Shown: positions 56,001-62,715 of the stretch, in pieces
Position numbering within the stretch: the stretch's first letter is position 1
Layout of the letters: every line of letters begins with the position of its first letter
Assembly: GCF_009877425.1 (NCBI RefSeq)
Contig: NZ_WXEY01000004.1
Span: 62,001 to 126,000, forward strand
Length of the DNA: 64,000 nucleotides
Reading direction: 5' to 3'
DNA from: Heliomicrobium undosum
GTDB lineage: Bacteria; Bacillota; Desulfitobacteriia; Heliobacteriales; Heliobacteriaceae
Program-made: the position numbers and the translations under genes
Notes under the pieces: model-generated
What the model was told of the DNA's origin: nothing
The model's input: only the letters and a program-made list of their open reading frames with translations
The model's database searches: none

Positions 56001-57896
56001 GGTCACGGAGACCAGGCGTTCAATTCGAATAAGACCGCCACCGGCGTCGTGCAGAGCAAGACCACCGACGGCCAGTCTGCGCAACCCCTTTCCGCCGAAG
56101 TTCGCGCGCGGACGAAGATCTATCTGCTCAACGCAGCCGGCCAGTATGTCCTCGGCGACAATGGCCTTCCCAAAGGGTTCACCCTCGACGCCAACGGCGT
56201 CTTCAACGCCGACGCGCTCCAGCAAGGGGCCTACCGGCTGGAAGTCCGCATGGAGGTCCCCGATGAAAACGGGCAGGCCCGTGAAGTGGTGCTTAACCGG
56301 AAAGCCAACGGGGAACTCCCCCGGATCGAAGTCGCCCAGGACGGTCAGATCAACATCACGGAGGAACTGATCGACCCCTACGGCACCATCACCGACGCCG
56401 TTACCGGACAGGTGGTGACCGGCGTCCACGTCACCCTTCGCTTTGCCAACACGCCGAGAAACATCGCCAGCGGGCGGACGCCGGGAGGGCAGGTGGTCCT
56501 GCCGCCGCTGGTTGGATTTGCGCCCTCCGACAACGCCAACCCGCAATACAGCGACAACTTCGGCAAATACGCTTTCATGGTCTTTGGCAACACCGACTAC
56601 TACCTGGTCGGCGTCAAAGATGGCTACCAGACCTATACCAGCCCCACCATCTCCGTCAACAGCGATATCGTCAAGTGGGATTTCTCCATGACCCCGTCCG
56701 GAGGGGGCGGCGGTGGCGGTGGCGGCGGCGCGAGCGGTGGTTCCGGCGCTGGTGCTCCCGGCGCCCCGCAGGCAAACAACAACGCGCCCACAACGCCAGC
56801 GGTGACAGAGCCGGCGACAGGCGGTATCGACCAGCCCGCTATCGCCATCACCAGCGATCGACCGGCCTACCGGGAAGGCGACCCGATCCGATACCGGGTC
56901 GACTACCGCGTCCCCGCCGGAAGCGCTACGGCAACGATTACCGTGACCGTTCCCGATGAAACGGAAATCATCGATCCGGCCGGCGGCGCCGTCGACGGCA
57001 AGCGCATCACCTGGACCGTGGCAGCAGGCAAGCCTGCCGCCACAACGGGCGCCCTCCAGTATACATTGAGGGCTCGGGAGAGCGTCCTCACAGAAGCGGA
57101 ACGCTTCGTCACTGAAGATGCTGTCCTGTCCACCAGCGCCCCCGCTGCCCCCGCTTCTCCCAGTGCTCCCGCTACGTCGACGACTTCTACCGTCTCCACC
57201 ACGCCCACTGTCCCCGCTGCTGCGGTAAAGGCCCAGGCCAGGGTGAGGGTCCTCTTGTTCACCAATCGCTTCGGCGACGGTGCGCACAAGCGGTTGGTCA
57301 TCGGGTATCCCGACGGCAACTTCGGCCCCTACCGCAACATCACCCGGGCCGAGATCGCCGGTCTATTTGCCCGGCTGACCGGCGTCAACGAGGCAGGCGG
57401 CGCTGACTATGCCGATGTGCCGGTGTCCCACTGGGCCCGCAAGTACATCCGAACCGTCACCGCCAAAAAACTCTTCCAGGGGTATGAAGACGGAACCTTC
57501 CGCCCCGATGAAGCGATCACCCGGGCCGAACTGGCGGCTGTCGTCGCCAAATACTTCGGTGTCGGCGGCAAGCCCGTCACGCTGCACTTCCAGGACATTG
57601 AGCAGCACTGGGCCGCCAATTACATCGAGGAAGCCTACCGCAACCATATCGTCGGCGGCTACCCCGGAAACCTGTTCAAGCCAGACGATAAAATCAGTCG
57701 CGTCGAGACGGTTACCATGGTCAACCGACTCCTGGGAAGAGGCCCTTTGACAGGCGTCCCGGCCCAGTTCCCCGACATGCCGGAAGACCATTGGGCATTT
57801 GGGCAGGTGGAAGAAGCCGCCCAAAGCCACCGCTACCAGCGGGAGGCTGATGGCACGGAGCGGATGACGGAGGCAATTATCGACCAGATTGAGTAG
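47061..57896 (+). CDS. Giant SLH-anchored surface protein with DUF11, Big_1 and CarboxypepD-like repeats
   Basis: A 3611-residue exported protein. The signal peptide (SLALFILSWFCLFSWSAFL, cleavage near ADAEA) is followed by about 1640 residues of alternating beta-sandwich repeats of DUF11 type, with motifs such as KIRPGDTVTYRITLTAP and VRPGDQITYELTMTAP. Residues about 1674-2439 and 2440-3212 are two copies of a roughly 770-residue module: NEW-like/COG1470 segment, WTG-containing strand, carboxypeptidase-regulatory-like domain (DITGRVTRPDGAAIPGAAV), Big_1-like domain (LTANPMTVLGDGVSVSRV) and further SdrD-like repeats. A G9 linker, another DUF11-like domain and an Ala/Ser/Thr/Pro linker lead to three SLH domains (GYPDGNFGPYRNITRAEIAG, GYEDGTFRPDEAITRAELAA). 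It should be anchored to pyruvylated wall polymer. Start TTG 47061 has AAGGGG 8 bases upstream; TTG 47043 has none. Confidence 0.92.
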   Translation: MQQESQFNQRKPFRLVKKKALTSLALFILSWFCLFSWSAFLNPADAEAAVDVAVDNGANAFPGDKLAFTVNHATTAVLGRTETLEIRLTNQSPDKWAYNMGIEAILPDGIEIAQLSQHTAPTTVELLDTSENPVDGRQRVFWKDVKELAPASGGSGEEFRFYITVKVSENYRVKAPGPVDPENPDAEVPPVLQPVQYGENLLPIINVYASTDARNYYYDQNHPTNTRTLQTFTVVPFKMIMNTSHREEVKGAGADSNDSDIWHKFPFTVQMIANSRDDISNISLNADMNGALRVNGIPDGYSVAPASIGIDNNRNQVRWDNLTINRGETKTITFYTAVFNKWMQNGHENSGAIIPDGALIDGNTLHYGVEVNGQAYGGDLSFSVTAKDIQISQSSLKDDGQNRIGYGDRVITRMSIRTNQYYPVTAVALQESIGDGHTFLDSAYNGTGYQVNAPEGAPLNVTNFTGDDQKDGFGKNELQWDIEAIPAKSLVGIQVDSVVDSHWTVAYNRRPLNANDQISASSRIEGTSQPGGPLDGGQGQTWTAADSAGSSISTKAPALSEKITAVNGQAPARDDQAAVTVGDVVNIRLTYDASGIRVKQPGVMVYSFLPDGAELAAMDEQGNISDASLSALALNGVSPGYASGIRALVWNLGTLDETTGTLSVDVPVRIRNNPAVVNDKGEENLAKLSFLNSPGQAQSAGASVRLNYVEPKLQFSRTIYLNDGGALTPVGANAAVTGGAKVTMEIKLTSTGTTTAYSVKFVDTLPEELTNPQGENGASFSRSGAELTFDCGDLASGQEKTFRYTADVVDTIGALRPIATTGKANFSSSVAGSGRQYELSEPGAPYSKLAAQTATITKTFVDSATGHDDDLRIGDWVVHKIEITLPDKTWAYNSVVKDIIDSNQSFLNAYTGYDMSSHSGSGSPAAAFSGNTVTITGIPAIKGPGVAYTCFIKTKVMDLSGQQTQTSHATFDWDDKTAGGVNHRITSADVAVTVKSPMLQITLSPGAGNMVEGDSRLYTVTIKNRGQNIAYTFQPTVQIPLNQGFSLTDCSEGEYDGSANRLTLPIVAQLAPNETKTYTFTAKLNQKLGAGLLTSITASTGDYYTNDSAKAAEALGTPPDKQKLTALNAAANITIPSATITHSIIATSNGSVLNKIRPGDTVTYRITLTAPKGVCLYDGKLVERLPELAKFQVIESPPGTTSSGTELTIPVGDLTQTDNGPQTVEAIVTLRARTDTTFTGTSQTITAYAKASWQMAAAGVVRKSLNEVSVPLAVIQPNLTISFLNKGNNRFADGVDTLPITIRVSNTGQSTAYGSTFHVTIPALIEVSGLSGGGVQDGANITWSGNDIPVGASQDYTFNARLIPTAGSGASGIRLEAKVDSYQSREVGLSPAVTYAPANVKDTHDLSVQDLQAVLTITDTTNGGDKTKVRPGDQITYELTMTAPIQTTAYNAVFDPGNSVLVEQEILSVKKGGMEIAPLNSRYPLGNLSGTANTVTIITRIKTESNFATTQYASSLKANVSYETAPSGGQSKVQNSSTVTISVVQPKLTLNLNPDKSVYEAVYDSIQLTGQLRNVGLSPAYDIEVNQTVTDFVYGGGGNGTPSGAQGSWNFPSLSSDDGQRDMTFTVQADDPAMPVTSVRKAALEVSRYFSRPDGDRKQYDPLTASVDTIIGGNHAIDITGPDAKEAEAATSVDFRYLLKNTGAGKDRFRLTVNVGDTIPYDASLTGDGQTIARGSGANGVWTWREIAAPHQSVGGPEIELNGGETKELTLTITLPERASLGEKLVTLTARGALSDKRYDAQTRINVTGQSLDGWTGNHPRDAWRLPLLAPGEALKYSAVTAINVDQVKAEYQFTAGGQNHSVEVPLSLQNGATYLADHQKRWANVTTHLPDDIPAGEVFVTFASYDQNGVLLEREDANSPSKGDNPFTVFSGIDITGRVTRPDGAAIPGAAVTLADVSGTVTTGQTTADGGGNFRFSNVPARIYRLTGEQAGFSRKELFIRAVPEDPGMSAVNADIVLSPFQLALTANPMTVLGDGVSVSRVQAVITDEQGNPQPGIAVRFEELHGEGAFPQGATAVTGVDGAAAVNFLADKIEGIVTRHYSIRATAAHCGHADVVVSTVPAAIRGQLVDGQNQPLSGMEVTVAKDFNGDGTVDFAAATATGHDGGYLLGITRYQTRYDLELRVRAEVPGASRLFRIGQPAAVAEAVYGQDLSIFDAANSLGGYVASLAPGGSESFLPAEMNEKLKVYLRDAGTGNYTEDSPGHRRSAAVDAGGGFSFGQVPDGRYLVDVRYELEPGTEITVNKDRQGRLPEVTVSGNGRAVFVKTVLDLLGKVYDVNTNQPIQSAQVELYYANTENNVHNGYTPDQRVNLPRHNYSNFGENANPQASGSQGTFAFLVPGGADYYLKVIRPGYFDYTSATMAITDATLRTDVPMLPADPQTSEVSGGQSASYRYTLKNPSAAEDYFRITLSSPYPVELKKGEETIARGEYHAGQWTWTEIAAEYKVIDGSQRSHLIVPLPGNGTVELTAVVTVPVGTSATPNQAITLTASTVQVNRAEQDNIRVIERDTYQKGDAVAVREKALDGWTGAGQAQPFSEPVLGQGDALILSAVSTVNADKVIAEYQAAGQTQQAELALVNGGRFVNDGYKQWENRTHRLPQDITAGQYRVTFTARNAGDAVIQTEAAPAQSNNTLTVLTQVDLVGRVTAQQDGTPLADAVVTIRDDGGVTREVRTDAGGNYRFVDVPTTHYQHVVKKSGYKVETQENVRVLPSTPGQREVVVNAQLVRFQALLQANPESIIGDGRSEAILTTTVRDENDQPVAGVPVRFSAGSGSFPDGQDAQTGNDGKASIRYRSSQLVGTEAQRIPVTAVVNDPEKRLYAESQIFITFDPAAIQGIVTNQSENGPVPVAGAKVRVSKDFDHDGQIDFTSEMITGADGKYHILIPKGNEDYDIEIIKPVRIGGVLREVAFPQKVAVGNVSGHGDQAFNSNKTATGVVQSKTTDGQSAQPLSAEVRARTKIYLLNAAGQYVLGDNGLPKGFTLDANGVFNADALQQGAYRLEVRMEVPDENGQAREVVLNRKANGELPRIEVAQDGQINITEELIDPYGTITDAVTGQVVTGVHVTLRFANTPRNIASGRTPGGQVVLPPLVGFAPSDNANPQYSDNFGKYAFMVFGNTDYYLVGVKDGYQTYTSPTISVNSDIVKWDFSMTPSGGGGGGGGGGASGGSGAGAPGAPQANNNAPTTPAVTEPATGGIDQPAIAITSDRPAYREGDPIRYRVDYRVPAGSATATITVTVPDETEIIDPAGGAVDGKRITWTVAAGKPAATTGALQYTLRARESVLTEAERFVTEDAVLSTSAPAAPASPSAPATSTTSTVSTTPTVPAAAVKAQARVRVLLFTNRFGDGAHKRLVIGYPDGNFGPYRNITRAEIAGLFARLTGVNEAGGADYADVPVSHWARKYIRTVTAKKLFQGYEDGTFRPDEAITRAELAAVVAKYFGVGGKPVTLHFQDIEQHWAANYIEEAYRNHIVGGYPGNLFKPDDKISRVETVTMVNRLLGRGPLTGVPAQFPDMPEDHWAFGQVEEAAQSHRYQREADGTERMTEAIIDQIE
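52080..56697 (+). repeat. Diverged tandem duplication inside the giant surface gene
   Basis: Two coding modules of about 2.3 kb (52080-54378 and 54379-56697) share the same domain order. Aligned landmarks are LDGWTGNHPRD / LDGWTGAGQAQ, DITGRVTRPDG / DLVGRVTAQQDG, LTANPMTVLGDG / LQANPESIIGDG, KDFNGDGTVDF / KDFDHDGQIDF, and ADYYLKVIRPGYFDYTS / TDYYLVGVKDGYQTYTS. Copies are clearly homologous but well diverged, so the duplication is old. Confidence 0.85.
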
Positions 57897-57972
57897 GTGC
57901 ACGATGGCCAGCCGGCCCGCGAAAGTCCTAGAAACGGATGAACCCATAAAAACGAATATTGAGGCGATCTTA

Positions 57973-58003
57973 GGCTGCTGAGCCAATTCAGCGGCCTTTT
58001 CTT
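57973..58003 (+). terminator. Terminator after the giant surface gene
   Basis: GGCTGCTGA / TCAGCGGCC 9-bp stem followed by TTTTCTTTTT. Confidence 0.85.
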
Positions 58004-58090
58004 TTTCTCGCGCAAAAGGCAAAATGATATGGGGAGAAGGAGATCGAGTACAGGAACTCGACAATGGAGAACAACAATGAGGTGATTTAC

Positions 58091-58756
58091 ATGTGCGGCC
58101 GCTTCACGCTCACCGTTAACCCAGCGGAACTGTTAGAGATACTGGGTGTCCCGACAGCGCAGGAATTCGCGCCGCGCTTCAACATCGCGCCCGGACAAAA
58201 CATCCTCACCGTCGTCAACCAAGATGGAAACAAGTCCATGAACGCTCGTTGGGGGCTCATCCCCCACTGGGCCAAGGATCCCGCAGTCGGTTACAAAATG
58301 ATTAACGCCCGGGCCGAGACGCTGGCGGAGAAACCGGCTTTTCGCAGCCTCCTTCAATCAAACCGGTGTCTGATTCCGGCGGATGGTTTCTATGAATGGC
58401 AACGGGTTGGTAAACAGAAAATCCCCCATCGCTTCGTCTTGCGTGATCGGGGGGTCTTCGCCTTCGCAGGATTATGTTCGACTTGGCGAGGTCCGAGCGG
58501 GGAAGTCGTCAATTCCTGCACGATCATCACTACAGAACCGAATGAACTGGTGGCATCCGTCCATGATCGGATGCCGGTGATCTTTTACCCTGAACAGTGT
58601 CTGATCTGGATGAATTCAAAGGTGCCCATGGGGGAAGTGCTGCGTCCTTTTCCCGCTGATAGAATGGAGGCGCACCCTGTGTCGCCGGCGGTCAATTCGC
58701 TGAAGGAAGAATGGTCGAAAACACCAAGTCCAATCGTACAGGGGACATTGTTTTAA
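58091..58756 (+). CDS. SRAP-domain protein (YedK/HMCES family)
   Basis: A 221-residue protein of the SOS-response-associated peptidase family, which crosslinks to abasic sites in single-stranded DNA through Cys2 and protects them. Cys2 follows the initiator Met (MCGRFTLT); FNIAPGQNILTV, MINARAETLAEKPAF, CLIPADGFYEW (with the catalytic-site Glu) and VHDRMPVIF (conserved His) are all present. ATG 58091 is chosen because it exposes Cys2 and has GAGGTG 6 bases upstream; an earlier ATG at 58064 would block the chemistry. Confidence 0.95.
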   Translation: MCGRFTLTVNPAELLEILGVPTAQEFAPRFNIAPGQNILTVVNQDGNKSMNARWGLIPHWAKDPAVGYKMINARAETLAEKPAFRSLLQSNRCLIPADGFYEWQRVGKQKIPHRFVLRDRGVFAFAGLCSTWRGPSGEVVNSCTIITTEPNELVASVHDRMPVIFYPEQCLIWMNSKVPMGEVLRPFPADRMEAHPVSPAVNSLKEEWSKTPSPIVQGTLF

Positions 58757-58842
58757 CGTGCTGCCGCTATTTTGCCGCAATACAACGTGTATGAGGAATA
58801 AAAGACTGTCTGAATAACGTGAATGAAAAATAACATGAAAAG

Positions 58843-58873
58843 AAAAACACTGCCCCTTGCCGGCAGTGTTTTT
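58843..58873. terminator. Bidirectional terminator
   Basis: AAAAACACTGCC / GGCAGTGTTTTT, 12 bp, between the convergent SRAP gene and the minus-strand copper amine oxidase-like gene. Confidence 0.88.
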
Positions 58874-58949
58874 CGGAGATTATCGGTTATTTACCTTGAG
58901 CCGGTCCTGTATGCGAACATGCCATATGTTTTAACGGACAAGTAACGGA

Positions 58950-60131
58950 TTACTTAATCACCACTAACTGCGATTCCGGGTAATAGGAGACTTCATTCTT
59001 CAAGGTCTCACTGATGAACCGCAGGGGAACAATCATCCGATTGCCGTTGCCGATTTTCCCGGGGGCCTCCAAGGAAACCGTTTTTCCATCGACCGAGGCG
59101 GTCGTATCGCCCGCTTTCAGCACGATCTCCCGGCCGTCCTTCGTAATGGTCGCTGTTTTCGTTTCGGGATTCCATTGAACAGTGGCGCCGAGGGATTCCG
59201 AGACCGAACGAAGGGGGATCAGCAGACGGTTGTTCTCCACCACGGGCGGTGTGTCGAAGGACGGTTTTTTACCGTTTAAGTAAAAGGTGTAATTCTTAGG
59301 TCCCGTCTCTTTCAACACTTCGTTGATCTGTTTGTACACGGTATTATCCGCAGGTTCTACAAGGGCAGCCTGTTCCAGCGATTGGACAGCCTTGACGGGC
59401 TCATTGATCTCGGCGAAAAAGTTGCCGACTTGTTTGAAGGCTTTGCTCTTTGCTTCTTTTTTCGAAAGGGTCCGCACATCGTTGAATGTTGATTGGGCAA
59501 TAGCCGTCAAGTCGCTTTTCACAGTGGCGTCTGCGGTAAGGGCGCTGATCGTCTGGGGATCATTGGCGATGGTGTCGAGGTTACTGGCATCTGCAATGAC
59601 TTCGGATTCAGAGGGAGGGGTGCTGGGGGTAGCGGTACCAGTGGTCGGAGTGTTGGTATCGGTGCCGGTGCCTGGAGTGGTGGTATCGGTGCCGTCGCCC
59701 GGCGTTGTGCTGTCGTCTCCCGTGTCGGGTACGGCGCCGCCGCGACTATCGATCAGTGTGCGCAACGCTTCCTGAGCCCTGGGGCTTGCGCCGTTGGCGA
59801 CGATGTTCGAATAGGCCCGTTGTAGCCCTTTCTGACTAGGATGGGCCTCGCCGTCGCGAAGCGATTTGGGTCCCTTGACCTTGCCGCTCGCATCCCCTGT
59901 CTGAGCGGGATCTCCGGTTTGAGAGGCGCTTCCCGACTTCATCGCAGAACTGCCTGTATTCTTCGCGGCGCTTCCCGGAGCGGCATTGGAATTGCCCTTG
60001 CTCGCTGCGCTGTTGCCATTTCCGCCGCCACCACCGCCCCCGCCGCCTCCTTTGGCAAAGGCCATCGTCGTGATCGACAGGCAGAACAGAAGAATCGTCA
60101 ACACAGACAGGAGTGATTTCCAAAATCGCAT
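58950..60131 (-). CDS. Secreted protein with copper amine oxidase N-terminal-like domain
   Basis: A 393-residue exported protein. The signal peptide ends at MAFA; a run of ten Gly and a Ser/Ala/Asn-rich stretch follow, then a Thr/Pro/Gly-rich linker (GDGTDTTTPGTGTDTNTPT), a helical segment with a TPR-like part (NEPVKAVQSLEQAALVEPAD), and a C-terminal Cu_amine_oxidN1 domain (RLLIPLRSVSESLGATVQWN, MIVPLRFISETL). The last domain is a common wall-associated module in Clostridia, not an oxidase. Its role is unknown. It is single, with a terminator downstream. Confidence 0.82.
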   Translation of the reverse strand: MRFWKSLLSVLTILLFCLSITTMAFAKGGGGGGGGGGNGNSAASKGNSNAAPGSAAKNTGSSAMKSGSASQTGDPAQTGDASGKVKGPKSLRDGEAHPSQKGLQRAYSNIVANGASPRAQEALRTLIDSRGGAVPDTGDDSTTPGDGTDTTTPGTGTDTNTPTTGTATPSTPPSESEVIADASNLDTIANDPQTISALTADATVKSDLTAIAQSTFNDVRTLSKKEAKSKAFKQVGNFFAEINEPVKAVQSLEQAALVEPADNTVYKQINEVLKETGPKNYTFYLNGKKPSFDTPPVVENNRLLIPLRSVSESLGATVQWNPETKTATITKDGREIVLKAGDTTASVDGKTVSLEAPGKIGNGNRMIVPLRFISETLKNEVSYYPESQLVVIK

Positions 60132-60587
60132 CGTTCAACCGCCTCCCAAAATAAGTCATTCCCAAGATGATCTTATAATAATTTATATAAATCCTGCAAG
60201 GGAAACGGGTCCTATGTTTAAATCCATTTTGCTACAAGTGATGAAACACAGATAGTTTTGAAACCTTCGTCGGTGTGATAGGGATGATCTGACTCTTGAC
60301 GTCAGTGAACAGGGAAAAGCTTGATATTCGTATCTATTCGAAAAACGGAGCGATTCTACGCATCGGCCTGATAATCGCATGGTCCCCCATGTGTTCGCCT
60401 TTCCAATCCCATCAAGTCCTGGAAACCCGATTGCATATCCCCTAATTTCCGCAATATGATCAATGACGTGCGCGGAAACTTTAGCCGCTTCGGGGATAGA
60501 GGTTTCATCTATCTTTTCTGTCGCCATCACCGTCAACGCCGGGAGACGCCGGCACTGCCGAGCCGAACAGGGAAGGATGGATGAACG
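60132..60587. other. Intergenic region before the sulP gene
   Basis: About 450 bases with no convincing gene. A 117-codon minus-strand frame (60183-60536, beginning MTVMATEKIDETSIPEAAKV) lacks a ribosome binding site, although its first 60 residues look somewhat protein-like and could be a decayed gene. No clear promoter or riboswitch was identified. Confidence 0.4.
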
Positions 60588-62405
60588 ATGCGTTGGGATG
60601 GTCCGTCTCTATTTGAGGCCGTGAAAAAACGGTTGATCGCGGGCCGCATGGCTGGTTATTCGCAGGAGCAACTGCAAAAGGACATTGTCGCCGGCATCAC
60701 GGTGGGCCTGGTAGCCATACCGCTCGCTTTGGCCTTTGCCATCGCCTCTGGGGTAAAACCGGAACAGGGGATCTACACAGCCGTCGTAGCTGGGGCGCTG
60801 ATCGCCCTCTTCGGCGGTTCCCACGTCCAGATCGGCGGACCGACGGGCGCCTTTGTGCCGCTCTTGTTTTCCATCGTCGTGACTTACGGCTACGAGAACC
60901 TGATGATCGCTGGCGCTATGGCCGGCCTGATCCTGATCTTCATGGGCATGACCCGCATGGGCGCGCTGATCAAGTTCATTCCCCGTCCGGTCACGGTCGG
61001 TTTCACCGCAGGCATCGCGGTGATTATCTTTTTCGGGCAGATCGACACCTTCCTCGGCTTACAGGGTGTCGTCAAGCATAAAGAGTTCCTAGACAACGTG
61101 GCGGAGTTGGGCCGGCATCTGGATACAGTCCAGTGGCAGAGCATCAGTGTGGCCCTCGTCTGCCTGATTTGCCTGCTCTACTCGCCAAAAATCCTGCCGG
61201 CGGTGCCCAGTCCCCTTGTTGGCATCGTTGTTTCCACCATCTTTGCCCAAGCAGCCTTTGGCGGCGCTGTCGAGACGATCGGCGCCAAGTTTGGAGAACT
61301 CTCCGCCGGGTGGCCCGCTTTCCAATGGCCCGCCTTCAACCTGGAGAAGGCCCAGCAGATGCTGGGGCCGGCGCTGACCATCGCCGCTCTGGGCAGCATC
61401 GAGTCGCTGCTCTCTTGCGTCGTCGCCGACGGTATGACAGGCAAGCGCCACGACAGCAACCGCGAGTTGATCGGTCAGGGAATCGCCAACCTGATCGTGC
61501 CCTTTTTCGGCGGCATCCCGGCGACCGGCGCCATCGCCCGGACAGCGACGAACATCCGCAGCGGCGGCGGCACGCCGATAGCGGCGTTGGTCCATTCGTT
61601 GACCGTATTCCTGCTCGTGCTGCTTTTCGCCCCCTTCGTCTCCCAGGTTCCCCTGGTCAGCATGTCGCCGATTTTGATGCGTGTCGCCTGGAACATGAGC
61701 GATCGCCGCGAGTTCGCGCACCTGCTGCGAACCACCCGCAGCGACGCCATAGTGCTGCTCGTTACCTTTGGGATGACGGTCGTTTTCGACCTGACCGTCG
61801 CCGTCGGCGCCGGGATGGTCATTGCCGCCGCCGTCTTTATCAACAACATGAGCCAGTCCTTGGCGGTCCAGAAGGTCCTCCCCGACCCGCAGCAGGGGGA
61901 GAAACTGGCGCCGGAAGCGGTGACGCCCATCCATGACTGCCCCCATATCGCCATCTACACCATCGACGGGGCGCTCTTTTTTGGGGCGGCTTCCCTTTTT
62001 GAGAAAACGCTCAGTGAGTGCATCAACGCGCGGCCCAAGGTGCTCATCCTGCGCATGGGACATGTGCCCATGATGGACGCCACCGGCGAGATGGTCTTTG
62101 AGGAGATCGTCCGGGCTTTCCGCAAGCGCGGCGGTATCGTCCTCGTCACCGGCTTGAAGCCGCAGCCGGAAGCACTGCTGCGCACATCGGGCCTTTATGA
62201 TCAGATCGGAGAGGCCCATGTTTTCCAGCGTACAGGACAGGCGATCACTTTCGCCTTGACCCGCATCGGCCTGCAACGCTGCGCCGGCTGTCCCCACCAG
62301 GCTTTTCACGAATGCGAGGAACGATCAACGGCGTCTATGGTTGGATCAAACAAGGGGGTAAGCAAGCCTGAGCGACTAGTGCCGGAGCCGGGGCGGCAGT
62401 CTTAA
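60588..62405 (+). CDS. SulP-family anion transporter with STAS domain
   Basis: A 605-residue SLC26/SulP transporter. The core has 10-14 helices starting with KDIVAGITVGLVAIPLALAF (the family signature) and includes GGSHVQIGGPTGAFVPLLFS and ALGSIESLLSCVVADGMTG. A cytoplasmic STAS domain follows (VLILRMGHVPMMDATGEMVF). The C-terminal tail carries CAGCPHQAFHECEE, a cysteine/histidine cluster seen in some SulP proteins. Substrate may be sulfate, bicarbonate or a dicarboxylate; sequence does not decide. AAGGA precedes ATG 60588. Confidence 0.92.
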   Translation: MRWDGPSLFEAVKKRLIAGRMAGYSQEQLQKDIVAGITVGLVAIPLALAFAIASGVKPEQGIYTAVVAGALIALFGGSHVQIGGPTGAFVPLLFSIVVTYGYENLMIAGAMAGLILIFMGMTRMGALIKFIPRPVTVGFTAGIAVIIFFGQIDTFLGLQGVVKHKEFLDNVAELGRHLDTVQWQSISVALVCLICLLYSPKILPAVPSPLVGIVVSTIFAQAAFGGAVETIGAKFGELSAGWPAFQWPAFNLEKAQQMLGPALTIAALGSIESLLSCVVADGMTGKRHDSNRELIGQGIANLIVPFFGGIPATGAIARTATNIRSGGGTPIAALVHSLTVFLLVLLFAPFVSQVPLVSMSPILMRVAWNMSDRREFAHLLRTTRSDAIVLLVTFGMTVVFDLTVAVGAGMVIAAAVFINNMSQSLAVQKVLPDPQQGEKLAPEAVTPIHDCPHIAIYTIDGALFFGAASLFEKTLSECINARPKVLILRMGHVPMMDATGEMVFEEIVRAFRKRGGIVLVTGLKPQPEALLRTSGLYDQIGEAHVFQRTGQAITFALTRIGLQRCAGCPHQAFHECEERSTASMVGSNKGVSKPERLVPEPGRQS

Positions 62406-62488
62406 ACCCGGCATTTAGGAATGGCGCCGGCTCGCCAGCGCCTTGTATTGCTTCCGTGCAGGATAAAAGAGAAATGAAATCGCACTTG

Positions 62489-62525
62489 TGCATGTTGACA
62501 GTTATAACATGCATGTGGTTATAAT
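62489..62525 (+). promoter_or_regulatory. Promoter with overlapping inverted-repeat operator
   Basis: TTGACA (62495-62500) and TATAAT (62520-62525) are separated by 19 bases, longer than ideal. An inverted repeat TGCATGTT (62489-62496) / AACATGCA (62506-62513) with 9-base spacer straddles the -35 element, an arrangement expected for a repressor or a spacer-distorting activator site. Confidence 0.6.
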
Positions 62526-62637
62526 TACATATGTCGAATTGGCTCGAAACAGAGGTTTTGCACGAAGAACTTCTCCCCGTTTTTTCTTGGTCGTAATCTT
62601 GGTCGTGAGATTGGGTGATAGAGAAAGGGGGCAACGG

Positions 62638-62680
62638 CGCTCTGAAAATGAGTAAATACTCATTTCCGGGGCGTTTTTTG
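62638..62680 (+). terminator. Attenuator-like terminator in the nucleoside-permease leader
   Basis: Left arm CGCTCTG-a-AAATGAGT, loop AAAT, right arm ACTCATTT-c-CGGGGCG, then TTTTTT. It lies about 110 bases after the promoter and 36 bases before the permease start, so it must be read through. Upstream are an imperfect repeat CTTGGTCGT (twice, 62586-62606) and a CCCC ... GGGG pairing that could form an alternative fold. Confidence 0.7.
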
Positions 62681-62715
62681 TTTTCTCGAAGTAACAAGCG
62701 TGAGGTGGGACGTCC

